Shown piece after piece: positions 1 through 4,630 of a stretch of DNA of 5,077 nt. Source of the stretch: Betaproteobacteria bacterium (GTDB lineage: Bacteria > Pseudomonadota > Gammaproteobacteria > Burkholderiales > SG8-39); assembly GCA_947467405.1 (NCBI GenBank), contig CANIIN010000250.1, forward strand, positions 1-5,077, written 5' to 3'. Every line of letters starts with the position of its first letter. Position 1 is the stretch's first letter. The notes beneath the pieces were generated by a model. That model saw nothing but the letters and a program-made list of their open reading frames with translations. It had not been told where the DNA came from and ran no database searches. The translations under genes and the position numbers were made by a program.

Positions 1-2
1 AG

Positions 3-665
3 GCGCACCTCACATCCATTCTCGTGCCGGAACCTTCCAGCGGCGCCAATCTGTTTTCGTTCTACAGCGATTCCAAACCGTTGCGCATGCTCAGCCGTCC
101 GGTTGTCCTGGGCGAAGGCGCCGGCGATCTCATTCCAGCGCATGCCGAACTGGTCAAGGTTGACACCATGTTCGGCAAGGGGCCGCATATCCTGAACAAG
201 TTGAAGGAGGGGCTGGATGCGGCTTACGACGGCGAGACCGGCCCTGGCGGCCGTCCGGTATTGATTGACTGCTGTCCGATGCTGGGTGTGCTGTCCCTGT
301 CGGGCATCTTTGCTTCCGAGCGTGTGCTGATCCCGATCTCGACCGACTTTCTCGCCCTGCGTGGCGCGCTGCAACTCGAGAACACGCTGCGCGCGTTGGA
401 GCATGTGCTGAAGAATCGTGTCGAGCGCCGCTATCTGCTGACGCGATTTGATGCGCGTCGCCGCATGTCGCACGACATCGCAGCGCAATTGCAGGAGCGC
501 TTCGGTTCAGAGCTGTGCCAGACGCGCATCACGGAGAATGTGTCGGTCGCCGAAAGTCCCGCCAAGGGCCGGGACATCTTCAGGCACGCACCGGACAGCA
601 GGGGCGCGAAGGATTACGAGGCGCTGCTGGAAGAGTTGCTGGGTGGGGGATTTCTGCAGGCATGA
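3..665 (+). CDS. ParA/Soj-family ATPase, 5'-truncated by window edge
   Basis: This is the C-terminal 220 residues of a ParA/MinD-type P-loop ATPase, a family that positions DNA or protein cargo by ATP-dependent dimerisation on the nucleoid. The frame is open from base 3. The first visible residues, AHLTSIL, match the stretch that follows the D-P-Q motif after the Walker A lysine in ParA proteins, so the Walker A loop lies just upstream of the window. The Walker B-like strand is VLIDCCP at fragment residues 86-92 (usual form IDCPP). It is followed by ASERVLIPIS, then LLTRFDARRRMSHDI and the C-terminal block ITENVSVAESPAKGRDI, all typical of chromosomal Soj/ParA proteins. No parB gene or parS-like site is visible in the window, so cargo and partner are unknown. 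The gene ends 18 bases before a convergent small gene, and I see no strong terminator between them. The family call is firm; the specific role is not. Confidence 0.9.
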   Translation, partial: AHLTSILVPEPSSGANLFSFYSDSKPLRMLSRPVVLGEGAGDLIPAHAELVKVDTMFGKGPHILNKLKEGLDAAYDGETGPGGRPVLIDCCPMLGVLSLSGIFASERVLIPISTDFLALRGALQLENTLRALEHVLKNRVERRYLLTRFDARRRMSHDIAAQLQERFGSELCQTRITENVSVAESPAKGRDIFRHAPDSRGAKDYEALLEELLGGGFLQA

Positions 666-683
666 AGCGGGCCCGCGCTGCGC

Positions 684-902
684 TTACTTGCTGATCAACG
701 AAACCACTTCCTCGAAGGTGATGGGCGAGGTCTTGCGACTGCCCGTGGCAATGCACGACTCGAGAATTTCGCAATGTGTATACATCTGCCGCAGCTTGCG
801 GACTGCGTCTGCCTCATCGCGGCCGTGAATGGACAGGTTGTCGACCACCAATCCATGGCGGGCGCGGATCTTGAAGTTGTACTTGAGGGTGGTATTTTGC
901 AA
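684..902 (-). CDS. Conserved-looking small protein of unknown function, 72 aa, TTG start
   Basis: I do not recognise a named domain. The 72 residues have no signal peptide or membrane segment and are fairly basic and soluble. The pattern suggests beta-beta-alpha-beta: strands around 8-15 (YNFKIRAR) and 18-26 (LVVDNLSIH), an amphipathic helix around 29-41 (DEADAVRKLRQMY) and a strand around 44-51. Two cysteines, C44 and C50, are present. The start is TTG at 902. An in-frame TGA lies 15 bases upstream with no other start between, and a GGGGAG Shine-Dalgarno site sits a few bases before the TTG. A recognisable promoter precedes it (934-962). Codon use has the GC-rich third positions of the neighbouring real genes, and the overlapping frames lack such support. 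The gene is monocistronic and converges on the ParA gene. Function is unknown; a small regulatory or binding protein is a guess. Confidence 0.78.
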   Translation of the reverse strand: MQNTTLKYNFKIRARHGLVVDNLSIHGRDEADAVRKLRQMYTHCEILESCIATGSRKTSPITFEEVVSLISK

Positions 903-933
903 GTTACTCTCCCCACATCAATGCCTTAGCCCA

Positions 934-962
934 CATATAGCATGAGAAAATCAAAATCGCAA
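934..962 (-). promoter_or_regulatory. Sigma-70-type promoter of the 72-aa gene
   Basis: On the minus strand, TTGCGA (962-957) and TATATG (939-934) are separated by exactly 17 bases. TGC directly before the -10 box gives an extended -10 element. Transcription would begin near 927, leaving a leader of about 25 bases that contains the GGGGAG ribosome binding site of the TTG-started gene. The -10 box lacks the preferred final T, so strength is uncertain. Confidence 0.5.
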
Positions 963-1115
963 CCTAAGGGACTGATAAGTGTGGTTTTTGTCCGCGTGTG
1001 TGTCAACACGGCCTGCCGACCTATTCGGGCAGAGTCTGCTGCGCGTGATGAGAGCCGGCGTGCAGGATCCCGTTATCGGTCAGCTTGAGAACGCAATAAA
1101 GCGGATTGGGGCGGG

Positions 1116-1124
1116 TGTTAGAAT
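1116..1124 (+). promoter_or_regulatory. Extended -10 promoter element for the DUF3579 gene
   Basis: TGT immediately followed by TAGAAT (1119-1124) forms an extended -10 box with five of six consensus bases. No good -35 sits 16-18 bases upstream, as is often the case for extended -10 promoters. The start of transcription would fall near 1131, giving a leader of about 65 bases before the ATG at 1197. Confidence 0.4.
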
Positions 1125-1196
1125 TGGCCCGCAAATGTCCCGATCTGATGCCTAACCCCCCGCTTTCCTCCCCCCCGGCTTCGCTGACGTCAGGTC

Positions 1197-1526
1197 ATGT
1201 CGACCGAGTCTGATGAATTCGTCATCCGGGGCGTCACCACCTCGGGCAAGACTTTCCGCCCCAGTGACTGGGCTGAGCGCCTGTGCGGTGTCATGTCCGC
1301 CTTCGGACGCGAACGCCACCTCGAATATTCCCCGTACGTCCAGCCCGTCAATTCCGGTGGCGTGAATTGTGTCGTCGTGAGCAAGTCCCTGCAGGATATC
1401 GAGCCCATGGCGTACAACTTTCTTTTGAATTTCGCCAAGGACAACGAGCTTGAAGTGCGTCCCGGCAGGGCGCCGAGTCGGGATGAAGATCCCGCCTCGG
1501 CGACGGGAGCGGGCCCCGGGTCCTGA
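1197..1526 (+). CDS. DUF3579 family protein, 109 aa
   Basis: This is a small soluble protein of the DUF3579 family, which I know as a conserved Betaproteobacterial protein without an assigned biochemical role. The recognisable core is residues 8-87. It opens with FVIRGVTTSGKTF and the signature RPSDWAERLCGVMSAFG (21-37), continues with YSPYVQPV (44-51) and a CVVV strand (58-61), and closes with the block IEPMAYNFLLNFAKDN (68-83). The tail after about residue 92 is low in complexity (Ala, Gly, Pro, Ser, Asp) and probably disordered. Cysteines C30 and C58 are present, with no known metal motif. The ATG at 1197 is the only sensible start, because an in-frame TGA lies at 1185-1187; no Shine-Dalgarno site stands at a proper distance. 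The gene is alone on its strand and ends at the shared terminator facing rpsT. The family call is good; the function is unknown. Confidence 0.88.
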   Translation: MSTESDEFVIRGVTTSGKTFRPSDWAERLCGVMSAFGRERHLEYSPYVQPVNSGGVNCVVVSKSLQDIEPMAYNFLLNFAKDNELEVRPGRAPSRDEDPASATGAGPGS

Positions 1527-1566
1527 AGGAGGGCGCCAGCCGCGGTCACCATTCGCATTCGCAGTG

Positions 1567-1606
1567 CCAATAAAAAAAGCGGACCTCAGTCCGCTTTTTT
1601 TATTGG
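1567..1606. terminator. Bidirectional intrinsic terminator between the DUF3579 gene and rpsT
   Basis: A perfect 18-bp inverted repeat (1567-1584 with 1589-1606) closes a 4-base loop, CTCA. The GC-rich inner part, GCGGAC/GTCCGC, is flanked by seven A on the left and seven T on the right. Each strand therefore shows a GC stem followed by a U-tract, and both convergent genes can terminate here. It starts 41 bases after the DUF3579 stop and 16 bases after the rpsT stop. Confidence 0.93.
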
Positions 1607-1621
1607 GGCAGGGGTGCCGGA

Positions 1622-1894
1622 TCAGGCAGCCGCCGCCATGCCCTTCAGTTGTGCTGCAAGGCGGCTCTTGTGGCGGGCGGCCTTGTTCTTGTGAATGATC
1701 TTCTTGTCGGCAATCCGGTCCAGTACGCTGACCGACTCCTGATAAATCTTGGATGCTGCAACCTTGTCGCCGGCAAGAATGGCTTTTTGCACGTTCTTGA
1801 TGGCGGTACGAAGCGTGGAACGCTGCGACGCGTTGTGCTGGCGACGTACTTCGGATTGGCGGGCGCGCTTGCGTGCCCCTGCGGTATTGGCCAT
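1622..1894 (-). CDS. rpsT: 30S ribosomal protein S20 (bS20)
   Basis: S20 is a primary binder of 16S rRNA during assembly of the small ribosomal subunit. The 90-residue product is close to the usual length of 86-90. It begins MANTAGARKRARQ, carries the basic helical stretch LRTAIKNVQKAILAGDKVAA (28-47) and ends with the block IADKKIIHKNKAARHKSRLAAQ (61-82), all hallmarks of the family. It is strongly basic, and the C-terminal tail GMAAAA is slightly longer than usual. The ATG at 1894 is preceded by GAGGAA (1904-1899) at good spacing. The same frame stays open far upstream, antisense to murJ, but S20 clearly starts at this ATG. It has its own promoter (1992-2020), a leader of about 90 bases with two possible hairpins, and the shared terminator at 1567-1606. 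E. coli S20 controls its own translation through its leader; whether that happens here is an inference. Confidence 0.97.
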   Translation of the reverse strand: MANTAGARKRARQSEVRRQHNASQRSTLRTAIKNVQKAILAGDKVAASKIYQESVSVLDRIADKKIIHKNKAARHKSRLAAQLKGMAAAA

Positions 1895-1908
1895 GAAATT
1901 CCTCGTGA

Positions 1909-1974
1909 GCCCATTGGATAACGGGGGTGGGCGATGTGACAGTGTGTGCGTCCAAACGACAGGAACGCAACTGT
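1909..1974 (-). promoter_or_regulatory. Structured rpsT mRNA leader, two predicted hairpins
   Basis: Reading the minus strand, hairpin 1 (1974-1939) pairs ACAGT with ACTGT and TGCGT with ACGCA. CC pairs with GG on top, around an 8-base loop. It has a one-base bulge and a three-base bulge. Hairpin 2 (1932-1909) pairs GCCCA with TGGGC around a 14-base loop and ends 5 bases before the rpsT Shine-Dalgarno site (1904-1899). Such placement suits autogenous control by S20, but only the pairing is seen; the role is inferred. Confidence 0.35.
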
Positions 1975-1991
1975 AAAAACAACAGCCAAGA

Positions 1992-2020
1992 ATAATAACG
2001 GCTAAGACGCTAATAAGCAA
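1992..2020 (-). promoter_or_regulatory. Promoter of rpsT
   Basis: On the minus strand TTGCTT (2020-2015) and TATTAT (1997-1992) are exactly 17 bases apart, a good sigma-70 arrangement. Transcription would begin near 1985, giving a leader of roughly 90 bases before the S20 start codon. The region is AT-rich compared with its surroundings. Confidence 0.6.
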
Positions 2021-2053
2021 GTGGATTCGGGGTGTGCGTGGGATGGGGCAACA

Positions 2054-2059
2054 TATAAT
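2054..2059 (+). promoter_or_regulatory. Perfect -10 box (TATAAT) directly before the murJ start
   Basis: TATAAT matches the consensus fully. It ends only 6 bases before the murJ ATG at 2066, so RNA would start at or within a base of the initiation codon. No convincing -35 is visible at 16-18 bases (2030-2037 is GGTGTG-like), and there is no TGN extension. A second upstream promoter for murJ cannot be excluded. Confidence 0.5.
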
Positions 2060-2065
2060 GCCGAC

Positions 2066-3664
2066 ATGACTGAACCTCAGGAACGCCCCCCTGGTCCGCA
2101 GACCGAATCCCGCGAGGCTCGCGGCGGGCGCAGCCTGCTGGGCGCGCTGGCGACGGTCAGCAGCATGACCCTGATATCCCGGATTCTGGGATTTGTCCGG
2201 GATTCGGTCATTGCCCGCCTGTTTGGCGCTGGCATGGTCACGGACGCCTTTTTCGTTGCCTTCCGCATTCCCAACCTGTTGCGGCGATTGTTTGCCGAGG
2301 GGGCCTTTTCGCAGGCTTTTGTGCCCATCCTGGCCGAATATCGGACTCGGCGCGGGGATGAGGAAACCCGCCTGCTGGTCAATCGCACGGCGACCATGCT
2401 GACGCTGGCGCTGTTTGTCGTCAGCGTGCTGGGCATGCTGGCCGCGCCGGCCATCCTCTACGTGAGCGCACCCGGATTCTCCGCGGACCAGGCGAAGTTC
2501 GACCTGACCGTTTCCATGCTGCGAGTGACCTTTCCGTACATCCTGTTCATTTCGCTGGTGTCGCTGTCCGGCGGCATCCTGAACACGTGGGGACGATTTG
2601 CCGTGCCGGCGTTCACGCCCACGCTCCTGAACGTGGCGATGATTCTTGGCGCCGTGGTGGCCGCGCCGTATTTCGATCCCCCGGCGATGGCGCTGGCCTG
2701 GGCGGTGCTGGCGGGCGGCGTCCTGCAACTGTCATTGCAGATTCCGGCGCTGGCCCGAATCGGCATGTTGCCGCGCCCCAACCTGTCGCTGTCCGACCCG
2801 GGCGTGCGGCGCGTGCTCACCCTGATGGGGCCGGCAGCGCTGGGCGTGTCGGTGAGTCAGGTCAGCCTGATCATCAACACCGTCTTTGCTTCCTTCCTCG
2901 AAACCGGCAGCGTGTCGTGGCTGTATTACGCCGATCGCCTGATGGAGTTTCCGACCGGTTTGCTCGGTGTGGCCCTGGGGACCGTGCTGCTGCCCAGTCT
3001 GTCGAAGTACCACTCCCAGTCAGACCACCAGCAATATTCCAAACTGCTGGATTGGGGCCTGCGGCTCACCCTGCTGCTGGCGCTGCCCTCGGCGCTGGCA
3101 CTGGCCATCCTGGCAGTTCCGTTGATCGGCACCCTGTTTCACTACGGCCAGTTCAGTGTCAACGATGTCTACATGACGCGCCAGGCGCTGATGGCTTACA
3201 GCGTCGGACTGACCGGCCTGATTCTGGTCAAGGTGCTGGCGCCGGGCTTTTATGCGCGCCAGAACATCCGCACGCCGGTGCGCATTGCCATCGTCACGCT
3301 GATCATGACGCAGGTCCTGAACGCCGTATTCATCACCCATCTGCAACATGCCGGACTGGCGCTGGCGATCGGTCTCGGGGCATGCCTGAATGCGCTGCTG
3401 CTGTACAGGAAGTTACGGCAATATGGCATCTATGATCCGCAACCTGGGTGGCTGGTCTTCACATCCAAGCTGGCTTGTGCGTTGCTCGCCATGGGCCTTG
3501 CGCTGCAATGGGCGATGGGGCCGCAGCAATGGTGGTTGACCTCTCCTGCGGGCATCCGGGTGGCCGGATTGTGCGGGCTGGTGCTGTTGGGAGTGATGGT
3601 CTACTTCCTTGTGCTGTGGCTGCTGGGTTTCAGGATTCGTGATTTCCAGAGGCGGACTGCGTGA
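2066..3664 (+). CDS. murJ: Lipid II flippase MurJ (MviN)
   Basis: MurJ is the MOP-superfamily inner-membrane transporter that flips the peptidoglycan precursor lipid II to the periplasmic side. The 532 residues align along their whole length with E. coli MurJ (511), including TDAFFVAFRIPNLLRR, FAEGAFSQAFVPILAEY, MGPAALGVSVSQVSLIINT, YYADRLMEFPTG and VKVLAPGFYARQ. Residues known to be essential in E. coli are all kept with a constant offset of 21: R39, R45, D60, R73, R291 and E294 correspond to R18, R24, D39, R52, R270 and E273. The sequence is rich in hydrophobic helices, consistent with about 14 membrane segments. The ATG at 2066 is the only usable start before the conserved core and adds a hydrophilic Pro/Arg/Glu-rich extension of about 21 residues. 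No Shine-Dalgarno site precedes it. A GTG at 2021 could add 15 more residues but would lie upstream of the promoter box. Its stop overlaps the next gene by 4 bases. Confidence 0.97.
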   Translation: MTEPQERPPGPQTESREARGGRSLLGALATVSSMTLISRILGFVRDSVIARLFGAGMVTDAFFVAFRIPNLLRRLFAEGAFSQAFVPILAEYRTRRGDEETRLLVNRTATMLTLALFVVSVLGMLAAPAILYVSAPGFSADQAKFDLTVSMLRVTFPYILFISLVSLSGGILNTWGRFAVPAFTPTLLNVAMILGAVVAAPYFDPPAMALAWAVLAGGVLQLSLQIPALARIGMLPRPNLSLSDPGVRRVLTLMGPAALGVSVSQVSLIINTVFASFLETGSVSWLYYADRLMEFPTGLLGVALGTVLLPSLSKYHSQSDHQQYSKLLDWGLRLTLLLALPSALALAILAVPLIGTLFHYGQFSVNDVYMTRQALMAYSVGLTGLILVKVLAPGFYARQNIRTPVRIAIVTLIMTQVLNAVFITHLQHAGLALAIGLGACLNALLLYRKLRQYGIYDPQPGWLVFTSKLACALLAMGLALQWAMGPQQWWLTSPAGIRVAGLCGLVLLGVMVYFLVLWLLGFRIRDFQRRTA

Positions 3665-4500
3665 ACATGACGGCTGATCTTCAGCGTTTTGCAGAGTTGG
3701 TGACGCGCGACCAGTTCGATCTGGCCGAGGTCAGCCTGCTGCTTGCGCAGGACGCCTATCCGAACCTGGATGTCAGCGCGGCCCAGGCCAGCATCGAGCA
3801 CATGGTGAGCGTCGTGAAGGAGCGTCTGCCGGAGGACGCCTTCGCCGAGCAGCGCATCCAGGCCCTCAATCACTATCTGTTCGATGAACTCGGATTCGTT
3901 GGCAACAACGACGATTATTTTGATCCCCGCAACAGCTACCTGAACGATGTCCTGGAACGCCGTACCGGAATTCCCATCACCCTGTCGATTCTGTACATCG
4001 AACTGGCGCGGCGCCTTGCGCTGACGGCGCATGGCATTTCGTTTCCCGGCCATTTCATGGTCAGCATTCAAGTCAGCCGCGGGCAACTGGTGCTGGATCC
4101 ATTCAATCGCGCCGAGCCGCAGTCGGTCGCCGATCTGCGCCAGCGCCTCGCCAAGGTGTTGCCCAAGGCGGTGGCCGACCAGACTTCGCTTGATCCCTAT
4201 CTCGCCGTTGCGACGCCGCGCGACATCATTGCGCGCGTTCTGCGCAATCTCAAGCACATCCATAGCAAGGCCGGACAGATCGAGTCCGCGCTGGCGGTCA
4301 TGAATCGCATGCTCCTGGTCGTGCCGGAATCAGCCGAGGAATTGCGTGATCGAGGCATGTTGTACCGGCGGCTGGACTGCTTTCGGCCGGCGCTGTCCGA
4401 TCTGCAGAATTACCTGCGACGTCGTCCCCAGGCGCCCGATGCGATCGATGTGCGCACCGCCATCGTCGAATTGCATCAGGCGGCCACGCGACTGCACTGA
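3661..4500 (+). CDS. SirB1-family protein: transglutaminase-like domain plus TPR repeats
   Basis: The 279 residues match the SirB1/YchA family (Transglut_core2). The core runs from about residue 65 to 150, with LGFVGNNDDYFDPRNSYLNDVL (77-98), RTGIPITLSILYIELARRL (101-119), FPGHF (128-132) and VLDPFN (144-149). H131 and D146 sit where the transglutaminase His and Asp are expected, but there is no cysteine at the nucleophile position; the only cysteine is C240 in the TPR part. An enzymatic role is therefore doubtful. Residues of about 193-255 form two TPR-like helix pairs, which suggests protein binding. There is no signal peptide, so it is probably cytoplasmic. The start is GTG at 3661, overlapping the murJ stop as GTGA, with AGAGG 8 bases upstream (3648-3652). 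The ATG at 3667 is an alternative, but its spacing to that site is too long. The overlap implies cotranscription and translational coupling with murJ. Cellular role unknown. Confidence 0.9.
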   Translation: MNMTADLQRFAELVTRDQFDLAEVSLLLAQDAYPNLDVSAAQASIEHMVSVVKERLPEDAFAEQRIQALNHYLFDELGFVGNNDDYFDPRNSYLNDVLERRTGIPITLSILYIELARRLALTAHGISFPGHFMVSIQVSRGQLVLDPFNRAEPQSVADLRQRLAKVLPKAVADQTSLDPYLAVATPRDIIARVLRNLKHIHSKAGQIESALAVMNRMLLVVPESAEELRDRGMLYRRLDCFRPALSDLQNYLRRRPQAPDAIDVRTAIVELHQAATRLH

Positions 4501-4582
4501 ATGCCCCGGGTGCTGTTTGCGTGTCCCTCGGGCCAGGCTGGTCGAGCTCGGCCTTGGTGTTCCGGGCCTGTCCAAAAGCGGC

Positions 4583-4588
4583 TATAAT
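4583..4588 (+). promoter_or_regulatory. Perfect -10 box (TATAAT) of the ribF promoter
   Basis: TATAAT lies in the 130-base gap between the SirB1-like gene and ribF. RNA would begin near 4595, leaving a leader of about 36 bases. The hexamer 17 bases upstream, TTCCGG (4560-4565), is a poor -35, so an activator or weak constitutive use is possible. I see no intrinsic terminator for the upstream operon in this gap. The best hairpin (CCAGGC with GCCTTGG, 4533-4557) has no U-tract. Confidence 0.5.
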
Positions 4589-4630
4589 TCAAAACCTTGC
4601 GTTTCTTGCCCGGTCCCGGGTCCCTTCCAC

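Larger units (their letters stand above)
903..1196. other. Intergenic region between two divergent genes
   Basis: This stretch of about 290 bases separates the leftward small gene from the rightward DUF3579 gene. It holds the leftward promoter (934-962), an extended -10 box for the rightward gene (1116-1124) and a C-rich leader (1151-1176). A GTG-started frame at 979-1155 encodes 58 residues and has an AAGGGA Shine-Dalgarno-like site 7 bases upstream. However, it uses codons rare in the neighbours (AGA twice, ATA, CTA), and its third positions are less GC-rich than those of the real genes, so I do not call it a gene. A perfect 8-base palindrome, TGACGTCA, sits at 1185-1192, four bases before the DUF3579 start. 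I see no RNA gene or repeat here. Confidence 0.6.

Noticed and set aside
665..685. Possible hairpin between the convergent ParA and small genes (AAGCG/CGCTT, GCGGGCCCGC)
   Set aside because: The pairing is interrupted or without a proper loop and no U-tract follows, so it does not qualify as a terminator.
448..828. 126-residue plus-strand frame overlapping the end of the ParA gene and the small minus-strand gene
   Set aside because: Its Arg/Ser/Cys-rich composition is that of a shifted-frame shadow, and it spans two better-supported genes.
1001..1006. Perfect TTGACA on the minus strand
   Set aside because: No acceptable -10 box lies 16-18 bases downstream. The better promoter for the small gene is at 934-962.
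1185..1192. Palindrome TGACGTCA just before the DUF3579 start
   Set aside because: A single 8-base palindrome is expected by chance in a window this size, and I know of no bacterial regulator to tie to it here.
1152..1982. 276-residue minus-strand frame across DUF3579, the terminator and rpsT
   Set aside because: It would read through a perfect terminator and two well-supported genes in the wrong frame, and it shows no family resemblance.
1895..2728. Long minus-strand open frame continuous with rpsT, running antisense to murJ
   Set aside because: S20 has a clear ATG at 1894 with its own ribosome binding site and promoter. The upstream part has the odd composition of an antisense shadow of a GC-rich gene.
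2587..3435. 282-residue plus-strand frame inside murJ
   Set aside because: It is a shifted-frame shadow of murJ, rich in Ala, Gly, Arg and Pro with no recognisable motif, while murJ aligns fully with its family across this region.
3601..4263. 220-residue minus-strand frame opposite the SirB1-like gene
   Set aside because: It is antisense to a gene with clear family motifs. No promoter or ribosome binding site was seen, and the frame follows from the codon bias of the sense strand.
4533..4557. Hairpin CCAGGC/GCCTTGG after the SirB1-like gene
   Set aside because: It is a short stem with a bulge, a 12-base loop and no U-tract, so it is not a credible intrinsic terminator.
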